From CAZDIO01 sp964505555 (GTDB lineage Bacteria > Bdellovibrionota_C > UBA2361 > SZUA-149 > CAZDIO01): DNA of 38,285 nucleotides. The position numbers and the translations under genes were made by a program. Within the stretch, counting starts at the first letter, position 1; the number at the start of each line of letters is the position of its first letter. Below are positions 16,161 to 24,883 of the stretch, piece by piece. The stretch lies in contig CAZDIO010000063.1 in the NCBI GenBank assembly GCA_964505555.1, forward strand, positions 1 through 38,285. The letters run 5' to 3'. The notes beneath the pieces were generated by a model. The model was not told the DNA's origin. It did no database searches and saw nothing but the letters and a program-made list of their open reading frames with translations.

Positions 16161-17291
16161 CTACCTCGCAAACCGCGAAGATGCAAACAGGAATCTTCGT
16201 CGATAAATTCCCGCTACAAGCCCTAAGCCAGCAAGCATTCCCACGACCGACGATCCACCGTAACTTAAAAAAGGCAGCGTCACCCCCACGACAGGAAGAA
16301 CACCAATCACCATACCGATATTCATCACCACGTGCCAAAAAACCATCGCCCCTGCCCCAAACGCAACATACGCAGGAAAAGGGTCACTACACTTTACAAC
16401 TACTTTGAGAACATGCATTAAAATGTACAGATAGAGTGCCAAAACAAAACATGTCCCCAAAAACCCCCACTCCTCCGCAAGAACAGAAAAAATAAAATCT
16501 GTCGTTTGCTCAGGCAAAAAACGAAGTTGCGTTTGCGTTCCCTGCAGAAACCCTTTTCCTGTAAGCATTCCAGAGCCAACCGCAATCTTTGATTGAATCG
16601 CATGATATCCACTTCCAAGTGGATCCGATTCTGGGGAGATAAACGTTAAGATACGACGTTTTTGATATTCTTTGAGAAAACTCCACGCCGGAATCACCAT
16701 TATCGCAAACCCTCCAAAAAGAATCGCGAGAGTTTTGGCGCGAACCCCTGCAAGAAGAATCATTGAACCAGCAATTAACCCAACCGAAAGAGCGGTACCC
16801 AAATCCGGTTGAACAAGAATTAACCCCATCGGAACACCGACTACCGCGATCGGGAAGAGCAGATCCTTGATAGTATACCCATCACGAGGAGCCTCCTCAT
16901 CACTAAGAATTCTCGCAAGGGCAAGGATCAGACCAAATTTTAAAAACTCCGAAGGTTGCATCCTAAAACCACCTATCTCAAGCCAGCGGGTCGCTCCCTT
17001 TGCCAAATAGCCCTTGGTAAGCACAATTCCAAGGAGAACACAGCCTCCAACAAAGATAAGATATGCCCACCGCCTCCAAAAAACAGTATTAAAAAACGTA
17101 CACACCATGTACACTGCAAACCCAACGAGCATACTATAGGCTTGTTTTTCCATCTGCATGCTTTTTTCTGCCTCTGCATCATAACCAGCGCTGTAGAGAA
17201 CAACGAGTCCAGTCCCACAGAGAAGCGTCACGGCAAGAAGAAGTGCCCAATCAAAATTACCAAAAACTGATCTGCTTCGAACATCAAACAT
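16161..17291 (-). CDS. rodA: Peptidoglycan glycosyltransferase RodA (SEDS)
   Basis: Inner-membrane polymerase of lipid II in the elongasome, partner of PBP2. 376 aa with about ten membrane helices. SEDS hallmarks are GATRWLEIGGFRMQPSEFLK, LVQPDLGTALS, PEQTTDFIFSVLAEEWGFLG (with the essential Asp) and VVGVTLPFLSYGGSS. It is the last gene of mreB-mreC-mreD-mrdA-rodA, 5 nt after mrdA. Its length and motif set fit RodA and not FtsW, which agrees with the neighbours. Confidence 0.97.
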   Translation of the reverse strand: MFDVRSRSVFGNFDWALLLAVTLLCGTGLVVLYSAGYDAEAEKSMQMEKQAYSMLVGFAVYMVCTFFNTVFWRRWAYLIFVGGCVLLGIVLTKGYLAKGATRWLEIGGFRMQPSEFLKFGLILALARILSDEEAPRDGYTIKDLLFPIAVVGVPMGLILVQPDLGTALSVGLIAGSMILLAGVRAKTLAILFGGFAIMVIPAWSFLKEYQKRRILTFISPESDPLGSGYHAIQSKIAVGSGMLTGKGFLQGTQTQLRFLPEQTTDFIFSVLAEEWGFLGTCFVLALYLYILMHVLKVVVKCSDPFPAYVAFGAGAMVFWHVVMNIGMVIGVLPVVGVTLPFLSYGGSSVVGMLAGLGLVAGIYRRRFLFASSRFAR

Positions 17292-17296
17292 AATAC

Positions 17297-19186
17297 TTAC
17301 TCTTCAATTGTATAAAACCCTTCACGTTCTTCATCTGGTGGCAGCTCTTCAACCGCAGTCGATGCCTCACTTGCCACCTCAGACACCTCAGTAAGCATGC
17401 CAAGCTTACGAAAATATACCTCCATCACCCTCTTTGAAATTGGTGCAGCAGCCGCACCACCATGCCCTCCATGTTCGACAATGACCGCTAAAGCGATAGT
17501 GGGTTTCTCGGCGGGAGCAAACGATACAAACCACGCATGATCTTCATGTTCCTTGCTCCTCCCTGCCTTTTCAAGAGAGATCACTTGGGAAGTTCCAGTC
17601 TTTCCACCAATAGTAATTCCTGGAATTTGTGCCTTTCTTCCCGTTCCATGAGGATCATTGACCACACTGACTGCGTAGGTACGTACTTTTTCAACAATGT
17701 TCTTGTCTACAGGAAGCTCTTCTGCGCTTGCATGAAAGAGTTGCGATTCGCCGGTCTTTGCATTCACAATTTTCTTTACCACTATTGGACGATACATTGT
17801 TCCGCCATTGGCGACAGCTGCCGCAACTACTGCCATTTGTAACGGCGTTGCCGTGATATATCCCTGACCAATGGAGATTGAAAGTGTTTCTCCAGGATAC
17901 CAACGCTCTCCAAGTGTTCGTAATTTCCACTCCTCAGAGGGAATCAACCCAGGTTTTTCACCAGGAAGATCAATTCCAATTGGACCTCCAAGTCCCATCA
18001 TCGTTGAATATTTATGAATAAGCGACACTCCAAGCAACTGCCCAAGTTGATAAAAATAACTATCACAAGAAACAGTCACCGCCATTTGTAAGTTCACCGA
18101 TCCATGGCCGGTTCGCTTATGACATCGATACTTTCTCCCTTTAAATTCATAAAACCCGGGACAGAAAAACTCCTTATCTATACTTACCTTCTTTTCAGCA
18201 AGGCCCGCGATCGCCATAATCAATTTAAATGTCGAGCCTGGCGCATACTGTGCGGCGATAGCTCGATTGGTGAGGGGGTGCCATTTGTTTTCGGATACAC
18301 TTGCCCATTGCGTCGCAGAAACCTGACCCGAAAACACATTTGCATCATACGTTGGCGTAGAGGCAAGCGCCAAGACCTCTCCATTGCGCGGATCAATTGC
18401 AACTACAGAGCCACGTTCTCCTTCCAGAGCCTCTTCTGCCACTTTCTGAAGATCGAGATCGATGGTGAGGTAGAGATGATCACCAGAAGTATTGTTGACG
18501 ATTCCTAATTCTTGTCTTCGATTTCCACGAGCATCAACCTCTACTTGAATAAACCCAGCCTCACCGCGAAGCCGTTCTTCATACTTTTTTTCAAGCCCTG
18601 ATTGACCCAGGACATCCCCTAACGAATAGTTTCCTTCTCCCCGTTCTTTTAATTGCGACTCTGAAATCTCTCGGGCATATCCCAAAAGCTGCGCTGCCAA
18701 ATTAGCATGTGGGTAGGCCCGACGCGGATTGACATTTACAATGACACCCGGCAAGCGGTAGCTGTTTACCTTTACCTTCGCAAGCTCTTCATTGCTTGCA
18801 TCAGCGATGACGACCTTGGGCTCAAATGGTCGTCGCTTTTTTTCAAGGAGTTTTGCGCTAAGATCTTTTTCCTCTTTATTGGTGATCTCTGAAAGAAGTT
18901 TGATCGTAGCTTTTACATCCTTAATGTCTTCAAGGATCAATGAAATATCAAAGGCAGGTCGGTTTCGAACAATTACTCGCTCATCGCGATCGTAAATATT
19001 CCCCCGGGCTGCTGCGGTGCGGATCGTCCGAATCCGGTTATTTTCTGATAAATTACGAAAATATCTCCCTTGCACCCCTTGGAGGTACCACACACGAAAA
19101 AGTAAGAGCGAAAGCAAGATCCATACAACAATACCTGCTGCAGCAATCCGCGGTCCAAACAAGTGGTGTTCCCACGCCGCTTTCAT
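17297..19186 (-). CDS. mrdA: Penicillin-binding protein 2 (elongasome transpeptidase)
   Basis: Class B PBP that cross-links peptidoglycan during rod elongation. 629 aa. One membrane anchor (about 14-36) is followed by the pedestal domain with RTAAARGNIYDRDERV. The active-site Ser318 is in APGSTFK, the SxN-type motif is SCD (373-375) and the KTG motif is GGKTGTSQ. The Cys/His-rich loop FKGRKYRCHKRTGHG resembles the PBP2 metal-site region. The start codon overlaps the mreD stop by 1 nt (TAATG). The C-terminal acidic tail is unconserved. Confidence 0.97.
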   Translation of the reverse strand: MKAAWEHHLFGPRIAAAGIVVWILLSLLLFRVWYLQGVQGRYFRNLSENNRIRTIRTAAARGNIYDRDERVIVRNRPAFDISLILEDIKDVKATIKLLSEITNKEEKDLSAKLLEKKRRPFEPKVVIADASNEELAKVKVNSYRLPGVIVNVNPRRAYPHANLAAQLLGYAREISESQLKERGEGNYSLGDVLGQSGLEKKYEERLRGEAGFIQVEVDARGNRRQELGIVNNTSGDHLYLTIDLDLQKVAEEALEGERGSVVAIDPRNGEVLALASTPTYDANVFSGQVSATQWASVSENKWHPLTNRAIAAQYAPGSTFKLIMAIAGLAEKKVSIDKEFFCPGFYEFKGRKYRCHKRTGHGSVNLQMAVTVSCDSYFYQLGQLLGVSLIHKYSTMMGLGGPIGIDLPGEKPGLIPSEEWKLRTLGERWYPGETLSISIGQGYITATPLQMAVVAAAVANGGTMYRPIVVKKIVNAKTGESQLFHASAEELPVDKNIVEKVRTYAVSVVNDPHGTGRKAQIPGITIGGKTGTSQVISLEKAGRSKEHEDHAWFVSFAPAEKPTIALAVIVEHGGHGGAAAAPISKRVMEVYFRKLGMLTEVSEVASEASTAVEELPPDEEREGFYTIEE

Positions 19187-19674
19187 TAGGGAGAACTCGC
19201 TCCACGTCTTGTAAATTGTAAGAGTTTCATCACGATTGGAGACACTATCGCCGTAAGTAATGCTTCAACAAAAACCGTTACCGTATTTCCCGATATCACA
19301 TCCACATTCACATAGAGAGAGAGTAACAAAACAACGGTAGCAGTTTTTGCAAGGGAACAAAGAAATCCCAAGATTGCAATCGCAATAAAATTTTCCGCAT
19401 ACACTTTTTTTGCAACAAAGGCTGTAAACATAAAAACACAGACCGCACCTGCAGCATTTGGACCAAGAAAGATGCCCGAGGCGAAATCCGCAGCAAGGCC
19501 CAAAGCGAAAGCTCCGACAATCCCCAATACCGATGGAAAATTTAGCGCGACAAACATTACTAAAACAATAATGAAGTCAGGCACCACAGCACCAGGAGCC
19601 AGAGCCTTAATCAGTGTTCCTTGAATATATAAACCGATCAAACAAAAGAGGGAAAAAATTAAGGTAAGCTTCAT
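19186..19674 (-). CDS. mreD: Rod shape-determining protein MreD
   Basis: 162-aa inner-membrane protein with about five to six hydrophobic segments. Motifs typical of MreD include LAPGAVVPDFIIVLVMFVAL and GLAADFASGIFLGPNAAG. Sequence conservation in this family is low, so the position between mreC and mrdA carries much of the weight. The start overlaps the mreC stop by 4 nt (ATGA), showing tight coupling. Confidence 0.93.
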   Translation of the reverse strand: MKLTLIFSLFCLIGLYIQGTLIKALAPGAVVPDFIIVLVMFVALNFPSVLGIVGAFALGLAADFASGIFLGPNAAGAVCVFMFTAFVAKKVYAENFIAIAILGFLCSLAKTATVVLLLSLYVNVDVISGNTVTVFVEALLTAIVSPIVMKLLQFTRRGASSP

Positions 19675-20573
19675 TGACTCACCTTTTCCTCAACCGGAGC
19701 TTCTGTTTCGACTAAGAAATCTTTACTCTCACTTGCAGACACACCTCCCTCACCTCCAGAGAGAAGCACAAACACTGTCTCAAGCCTTCTAAAATCTACT
19801 TGAGGGGTAATTTCAATTTGTTGAAATAACCCTGGAACATCCGCCCCTGTTCGAACATCGCTCACTACTCCAATTAATATTCCCTTGGGATACACTCCGG
19901 AAAGTCCTGCAGAGATCACTCTATCCCCAGGAAACACCTCATAGTCTTTTAACATATACTGAAGCTTTAATTTCCTATCCGATCCCCCTTCAATAATTCC
20001 AGGCGCACGATTACGCTGGACAATCGCATCGATAGCGCTTGAATTATCAGTCAGTAACAACACCTTGGCACTTCGTGAAAGAACAGTAGTAATCTGTCCA
20101 ACTACGGCATGACCATCAACCACTGGCAGCCCCTCTCGAAGGCCATCTGCTGAACCACGATCAATAGTGATTGTTCGCATAATGTTGGATGGATCTCTCC
20201 CGATTACAGTCGCTGCAATACCACTGAGCGCTGTTTTTTCTTTAAAGAGTAAGAGCTCACGGAGGCGAGTATTTTCGCTTTCATACTCAAGCAATTTTGA
20301 ATTTGCCTCCTCAAGTTGCTTTACCTGACCAAGTAACTCATTTCGTTCCTCTTCAACACCAAGGAGCCATACATAGTGTGCCCACAACGCATCAACTGAA
20401 GAAAATAGCTCATGTTGTACTTTTCCCACTGGGGCAAGAACCGCATTAATCGATCGCGAACCAAGCTGCGCAAGACTTCGATCCTCAATACTCATACTCA
20501 TGAGTTGAAAGGAACAGACAAGGAGGCCAATTCCTGTGATTTGGAGACTATATCGGCGCAGGAAGTCCGCCAT
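19671..20573 (-). CDS. mreC: Rod shape-determining protein MreC
   Basis: Bitopic periplasmic scaffold that activates PBP2. 300 aa. A single N-terminal membrane helix (about 8-27) is followed by a coiled coil (about 70-110: ERNELLGQVKQLEEANSKLL) and two beta domains. The core motif is VIGRDPSNIMRTITIDRGSADGL, with DNSSAIDAIVQRNRAPGIIEG later (both split here for length). It lies 18 nt after mreB. The C-terminal 25 residues are poorly conserved. Confidence 0.96.
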   Translation of the reverse strand: MADFLRRYSLQITGIGLLVCSFQLMSMSIEDRSLAQLGSRSINAVLAPVGKVQHELFSSVDALWAHYVWLLGVEEERNELLGQVKQLEEANSKLLEYESENTRLRELLLFKEKTALSGIAATVIGRDPSNIMRTITIDRGSADGLREGLPVVDGHAVVGQITTVLSRSAKVLLLTDNSSAIDAIVQRNRAPGIIEGGSDRKLKLQYMLKDYEVFPGDRVISAGLSGVYPKGILIGVVSDVRTGADVPGLFQQIEITPQVDFRRLETVFVLLSGGEGGVSASESKDFLVETEAPVEEKVSQ

Positions 20574-20591
20574 TCGGTGGTCAGTTGCTAC

Positions 20592-21635
20592 TTACTTAAT
20601 TGTTACGTCCTTGAGAAGCTCCAACTGATCAAGGATTTTTCCAGAGCCTAAGACTACGGCAGTAAGTGGATCCTCAGCAAGAACAACCGGAAGCCCAGTT
20701 TCATTATGGAGAAGTCGATCAAGATTTCTTAATAGCGCCCCTCCACCGGAGAGCATAATTCCACGGTCAACAATATCCGCGGCAAGCTCTGGGGGCGTGC
20801 GCTCGAGTGCTTGCCGAACCGCATCTACAATTTGTTTTAACGGTTCTGCCATTGCTTCTCGAATCTCATCTTCAGTAACGATGATCGTCTTTGGCACCCC
20901 CCCAACAAGATCTCGGCCACGAATCTCCACCGCGTGACGCTCTCCAGTAGGGACTGCGGTGCCGATCGCTATTTTAATCTGCTCCGCCGTGTGCTCACCG
21001 ATAGAAAGATTGTAAGAGCGCTTTATGTATTGAATAATTGATTCATCAAGCTTATCACCACCAACTCGAACCGATTTTGAGAACACAACCCCCTTGAGAG
21101 AGATGATTGCTACCTCAGTTGTTCCCCCACCAATATCAACAATCATCGATCCGCTTGCTTCGGTAATCGGCAGTCCCGCACCAATCGCGGCAGCCATCGG
21201 CTCTTCTACCAAGTAAACTTCGCGCGCTCCCGCAGACTCAACGGACTCACGCACTGCTCGCTTCTCCACTTCTGTAATTCCAAAAGGAACACAGACGATA
21301 ACTCGTGGACGAACTAATGCTTTTCGTTTGTGTGCTTTCTGGATAAAATATCGAAGCATCTGCTCTGTGATTTCAAAATCGGCAATGACTCCATCTTTCA
21401 TCGGGCGAACAGCCGTAATGCCGTGGGGAGTTCGTCCCCGCATATTTTTTGCTTCACTGCCAACCGCAATAATTTTTCGGGAATCACGCCCATTCCCATT
21501 TGCATCTTGAACTGCAACCACAGAAGGTTCGTTACTGACGATCCCTTTTCCCTTAACATAGACTAAGGTGTTTGCCGTGCCGAGATCGATAGCGAGGTCG
21601 TGAGAGAACAAACCAAATACGCTGTCAGCAAACAT
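20592..21635 (-). CDS. mreB: Actin-like cell-shape protein MreB
   Basis: Bacterial actin that orients elongasome wall synthesis. 347 aa. Motifs: phosphate-1 AIDLGTANTLVYVKGKGIV, phosphate-2 MIVDIGGGTTEVAIISL and adenosine motif IMLSGGGALLRNLD. VVCVPFGITEVEKRAVRES is a typical MreB segment. An amphipathic N-terminus (MFADSVFGLFSHD) fits membrane binding. It leads the mreBCD-mrdA-rodA operon and is transcribed divergently from the cytochrome gene, with 62 nt between the starts. Confidence 0.98.
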   Translation of the reverse strand: MFADSVFGLFSHDLAIDLGTANTLVYVKGKGIVSNEPSVVAVQDANGNGRDSRKIIAVGSEAKNMRGRTPHGITAVRPMKDGVIADFEITEQMLRYFIQKAHKRKALVRPRVIVCVPFGITEVEKRAVRESVESAGAREVYLVEEPMAAAIGAGLPITEASGSMIVDIGGGTTEVAIISLKGVVFSKSVRVGGDKLDESIIQYIKRSYNLSIGEHTAEQIKIAIGTAVPTGERHAVEIRGRDLVGGVPKTIIVTEDEIREAMAEPLKQIVDAVRQALERTPPELAADIVDRGIMLSGGGALLRNLDRLLHNETGLPVVLAEDPLTAVVLGSGKILDQLELLKDVTIK

Positions 21636-21697
21636 CGAAAATCTCCTTGCAAATTAAGTTCTTAAGCGGATATCATGGGGTTTCTGAGAAGGCAATA

Positions 21698-22105
21698 ATG
21701 AGCAGCAATATTTTGCAGTTAACAATATCTCTCATCATCACATGTATCTTTAGTGTGAGTTTGTTTTCTTTATCCTTAGCGTGCGCAGAGGAGAAGAATC
21801 CTTCCACAATTAATGGCAAAGAGATCTACATGCAACTTTGTGCACATTGTCATGGGCAATTGGGAGAGCCCTCAAAAGAGATCAGCGATCTCTTGGCTCC
21901 TGCGCCAACAGACCTGACAAATGAAAAATACCGGCACGGCGATACGTTAGAGCAGATTATGCACTCAATACGTCAAGGAATAGGAAGTAATATGCTTCGA
22001 TTTAAGGAACGGCTTAGTGAGGAGCAGATTGAGGCGGTGGCGCGGTATGTTCAGACACTAAAAAAATCGACAAGCAATCACGAAAAAAGCAGTTCCCAAG
22101 ACTGA
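21698..22105 (+). CDS. Periplasmic mono-heme c-type cytochrome
   Basis: 135 aa from the ATG at 21698, which has AGAAGG a few nt upstream; an in-frame extension to 21647 is less likely. A signal peptide covers about 1-31 with an AxA-type site (SLACA-EE). One heme motif, CAHCH, is near residue 50. A distal Met, MLRF, lies at the expected distance for the axial ligand. The fold is cytochrome c class I (GKEIYMQLCAHCHGQLG ... LSEEQIEAVARYVQTL). No oxidase or dehydrogenase lies nearby, so its redox partner is unknown. Confidence 0.88.
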   Translation: MSSNILQLTISLIITCIFSVSLFSLSLACAEEKNPSTINGKEIYMQLCAHCHGQLGEPSKEISDLLAPAPTDLTNEKYRHGDTLEQIMHSIRQGIGSNMLRFKERLSEEQIEAVARYVQTLKKSTSNHEKSSSQD

Positions 22106-22106
22106 G

Positions 22107-22126
22107 AAACCCAATCGGGTTTGTTT
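22107..22126. terminator. Terminator hairpin after the cytochrome gene
   Basis: AAACCC-AATC-GGGTTT, then GTTT, directly after the TGA stop. The A-tract and T-tract flanks let it work in both directions, for the cytochrome gene and for the convergent gene ending at 22125. Confidence 0.65.
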
Positions 22127-22472
22127 ACGAGTTAATTATCGATTGGTCGATTTTATCGATTGGTCGATTTTTTGAGAGTAACGCTCTCATGGGTGTGGAA
22201 AACTGACCCAACTCCTCGACCGAAAGAGAGATTTCTAAGTCGACAAAAAGATCTACAAGGAGTGAACGCTGATTAGAAAGGGGAAGGCGTTTATCGATGA
22301 AGATGACGTCTCGTCCAGAAATAAGGCAGTTTCCACTTCGCGCCTGATAGGAATGTCCTCGAGGAAGGTTCTCCCTCCGCACGTTAAAACCCTTCAGATG
22401 GAGGATCTGGATAAGCCGCCGAACCTGGTGCTCCTCTTCTTTCTCTCGTAAGCTCTTAAACTTCTTAGACAA
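22125..22472 (-). CDS. Small basic protein of unknown function
   Basis: 115 aa, no signal peptide. The N-terminus is charged and helical (MSKKFKSLREKEEEHQVRRL). A central beta-like segment follows (FNVRRENLPRGHSYQARSGN, then CLISGRDVIFIDKRLPL). The C-terminus (NRPIDKIDQSIINS) is coded by a 17-nt tandem repeat at 22138-22171, so the natural end may once have been elsewhere. I do not recognise the family. Codon use and composition look coding. Convergent with the cytochrome gene. Confidence 0.6.
   Translation of the reverse strand: MSKKFKSLREKEEEHQVRRLIQILHLKGFNVRRENLPRGHSYQARSGNCLISGRDVIFIDKRLPLSNQRSLLVDLFVDLEISLSVEELGQFSTPMRALLSKNRPIDKIDQSIINS
22138..22171. repeat. 17-nt exact tandem duplication at the 3' end of the small gene
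   Basis: ATCGATTGGTCGATTTT occurs twice in direct succession. Since 17 is not a multiple of three, the copies are read in different frames. It lies inside the last codons of the minus-strand gene ending at 22125. Confidence 0.85.
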
Positions 22473-22583
22473 TTAGGTAATTCCCCTAGAATAATTTGTG
22501 CCTAAAACTGTTGAGTCAACATAAATAACACACGATATCTATAGATAAAGGATTCTACAAAAAGCACAAGGGGCTAGTTATCT

Positions 22584-22745
22584 ATGGGAATTGAACCTGT
22601 TAATTCTTCACGAAACAACGACTCTCAGCGCGTTGAAAAAGAACGTGTGAGAGAGGAACGCCGTGTCGAAAGAGAAAAACGAAAAGAAGACGAGGCTCCA
22701 CGCGAGGAGCGTCAACGAAATTCTCGGGTTGATACTGAAGCGTAA
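22584..22745 (+). CDS. Short, highly charged protein (53 aa)
   Basis: Begins ATG GGA ATT with AAGGGG about 10 nt upstream and ends TAA at 22743-22745. The protein opens MGIEPVNSSRNN. It then becomes an almost continuous Arg/Glu/Lys helix (QRVEKERVREERRVEREK), ending in NSRVDTEA. There is no Cys, Trp or aromatic core, so it is probably a single helix or disordered; it could bind nucleic acid or a partner protein. I do not recognise the family with confidence. It is divergent from the gene at 22125-22472. Confidence 0.55.
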   Translation: MGIEPVNSSRNNDSQRVEKERVREERRVEREKRKEDEAPREERQRNSRVDTEA

Positions 22746-22873
22746 ATCCCGTTTGTCCATTATTTATCCACTCTTATCCCCAACCTAGCCGAAAGAAGCG
22801 CCGAGTACTTCATCTGACGAAGTAACTAGTGCTATACTTTCCCCTCTCTAGCGTTTTTCGTAATGCCATAAGT

Positions 22874-24163
22874 ATGAAACAAAAAGTATCACTTCTTGAT
22901 AGCTGTTTTTTGCAGATTGATACTGCAAACACTCACCAGGTTATTGCCGCACTGGGAATCCTCTCTTCCTCTCCTGATATGCAAGCGCTTCATACACGCA
23001 TGGAAAGTGTAATCAAGGTATTTCCACGTCTTCGAAACAAAGTCGTAAGGAAAAGAAGCTCTTACTACTGGGAAGAAGATAACAGTTTCTCACTTGCCAA
23101 TCATCTTCGGTATCTTACTCTTTCAGATATCACAGACGAAAAAGATCTCCTTCAAAGTGCGGAGAAATACTTCTCTCAAGGCCTCGATCTAAACAAACCT
23201 CTGTGGAGCTTTACTGTTTTAATAAACCATCAAAACACTATCAACAAAGCTCCGTTTGTGGGTGGATTTCTTTTTTGTATCCATCATGCTCTTGCTGATG
23301 GCCTTGGAGCACTTGAGTTACTCCATGCAATCTTAGACCCCCCACTTCACCAGCACACCCAGGGACGCACCCTTCGAAACAACACTCCGAGAAGAAAGAT
23401 TTTTTCTACTGGGAAGAGCCTCTTTCGGCTTTTTCGAGAGCATCAAAAACGACGAGAAGAAACGTTGCTCCATGGAAACAATTCAAGCAATCGGCAATTT
23501 GCCATAGTCACGTTTGATCTTTACGAACTAAATCGTTTACGAAAACATGTCGGGATTACCTTAAATGATCTTTATTTGGGGCTCATTTCTTATGCCATGC
23601 GCCTCTATCACCAGCATCACGGATCTGTTGTCAATGAACTCTGCGCGATCATTCCCATTAATTTGCGATCATTTTCTGAGCGATTATCCTTAGGAAATCG
23701 ACTTACCGCCATGGGAGTAAAACTTCCCTCCCATATCTCAGGAATCGAGAACCAGCTTCGCCTTATTCGCGAACAACTACGAAAGCTCTACACCAGCGGC
23801 GCATTTGGTGCGATGCTTTTTGTTGCAAAAATAAGTGCTTTTTTCCCCCCGTCAATTCGACGAAAACTCTATGAAGCACAAGCCAAGCGAACAAACTTTA
23901 TCTGCACCACTGTTCCCGGCTCCTCTCAAATGCTTACGCTTTGTGGAATCCCCGTCACCAGGCAGTTTGCTTTTCCCGCGCTTCTTAAAGAGCATGGGAT
24001 CTCATTTTCTCTTTTTAGTTATGCAATGAAAGCGAATATCTCTCTCGTCAGCGATCCGGCAATCTTTCCTGATCCTGATCTCTTCATACGGTGCATTGAA
24101 GAGGCAAAAAGTGCCCTCCTCGCTGCAGTCGAAGAAGAGCAGGTGCTGGTGGCAAACGCTTGA
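22874..24163 (+). CDS. Wax ester synthase / diacylglycerol acyltransferase (WS/DGAT) family
   Basis: Acyl-CoA-dependent O-acyltransferase that makes wax esters or triacylglycerol for storage. 429 aa from the ATG at 22874; the opening MKQKVSLLDSCFLQIDTANT matches the usual WS/DGAT start, and the 15 codons upstream are dropped. The catalytic HHxxxDG is seen as HHALADG. Family segments FPRLRNKVV, INLRSF, LGNRLTAMGVKLP and SFSLFSYAMKANISLVSD are present. It is a single-copy orphan in this window; substrate choice cannot be read from sequence. A terminator follows at 24196. Confidence 0.9.
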   Translation: MKQKVSLLDSCFLQIDTANTHQVIAALGILSSSPDMQALHTRMESVIKVFPRLRNKVVRKRSSYYWEEDNSFSLANHLRYLTLSDITDEKDLLQSAEKYFSQGLDLNKPLWSFTVLINHQNTINKAPFVGGFLFCIHHALADGLGALELLHAILDPPLHQHTQGRTLRNNTPRRKIFSTGKSLFRLFREHQKRREETLLHGNNSSNRQFAIVTFDLYELNRLRKHVGITLNDLYLGLISYAMRLYHQHHGSVVNELCAIIPINLRSFSERLSLGNRLTAMGVKLPSHISGIENQLRLIREQLRKLYTSGAFGAMLFVAKISAFFPPSIRRKLYEAQAKRTNFICTTVPGSSQMLTLCGIPVTRQFAFPALLKEHGISFSLFSYAMKANISLVSDPAIFPDPDLFIRCIEEAKSALLAAVEEEQVLVANA

Positions 24164-24195
24164 CCAACAATTTATTGATGGTTACTATAGGAAAG

Positions 24196-24216
24196 AAAGC
24201 GCACGCTCGCTTTTTT
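24196..24216 (+). terminator. Intrinsic terminator after the WS/DGAT gene
   Basis: AAAGCG-CACGCT-CGCTTT followed by a run of six T in total. It lies 33 nt downstream of the stop codon and upstream of the tmRNA gene. Confidence 0.65.
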
Positions 24217-24259
24217 CCGGCTTAACCCCTTCAGATTAAACCGTAAGAACTAAGGTTCG

Positions 24260-24265
24260 TAAGAT
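24260..24265 (+). promoter_or_regulatory. Likely -10 box of the tmRNA gene
   Basis: TAAGAT lies 10 nt before the first tmRNA base. A poor TTAAAC stands about 18 nt further upstream. Only the -10 match is reasonable. Confidence 0.35.
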
Positions 24266-24275
24266 TAAACAGTAG

Positions 24276-24640
24276 GGGGGTGAAACGGGTTCGACGTGAG
24301 AAGCGTGACTTTAGCTTGCATGTCCCGGGCGCCGCTGGCCGGGTTAGTAAGTGGCAAAAAAGTAATCGCAAATCAAGACGATTACGCACCAGTAGCTCTC
24401 GCTGCGTAAGCACGTTAGCTACGCCTGAGTTAACCGCGCTCGTACGTTAACAAGGGCTAATAAACTCGAGCTAGGAGTGAAAGGCAGTCTAGACTTTTCA
24501 CTCCGAAATAATCTCTGGACTAGCTAAGGCAAAATCCTGTTTGGGGAGTTTCCAAGGCGAATTACAAAACACAAACTAAACATGTAGACACTAAAGAATC
24601 GCCCTTGCGGACGGGGGTTCGACTCCCCCCACCTCCACCA
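24276..24640 (+). ncRNA. ssrA: tmRNA (SsrA), one-piece
   Basis: Rescues stalled ribosomes by acting as tRNA-Ala and then as mRNA. 365 nt. The 5' GGGGGTG pairs with CACCTCC before the terminal ACCA, and CCA is encoded. GGGTTCGAC and GGGGGTTCGACTCCCCCC are the standard tmRNA 5' and T-arm signatures. The tag ORF, with GCA resume codon at 24368 and stop at 24407-24409, gives ANQDDYAPVALAA. ALAA is the usual proteolysis signal for ClpXP/ClpAP. The region between contains several hairpins consistent with the pseudoknots. Confidence 0.97.
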
Positions 24641-24683
24641 AATTGTTTGGAAAATTTATACTAACTTCCAAGCAGTTTGGTGG
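24635..24683. repeat. 16-bp inverted repeat that includes the tmRNA 3' CCA
   Basis: CCACCAAATTGTTTGG (24635-24650) and CCAAGCAGTTTGGTGG (24668-24683) are reverse complements apart from two positions that can form G-U pairs. No T-run follows. It may define tmRNA 3' processing or termination. Beyond it, 24684-24883 shows no gene I would support. Confidence 0.6.
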
Positions 24684-24883
24684 GACCTGCCGAAATTGAT
24701 CTTTCCTCGTTGAAAAACTTTCTCACTATCTTGAAAGTTGATGATTCAATAAGAGATCGGCGAGGGTATCTGACTTTACCTTTTGATCGATACCTGTTCG
24801 ATCACACAACCCTTCCCTCCTTTCCCGATGAAGGGCCCGCATTTTTTGCCGGCCCCTCCTTCAGACGAATGATTCAATCCAGA

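Noticed and set aside
24640..24883. Integration site of a mobile element at the tmRNA 3' end
   Set aside because: There is no direct repeat of the tmRNA end downstream and no integrase; the only repeat is inverted.
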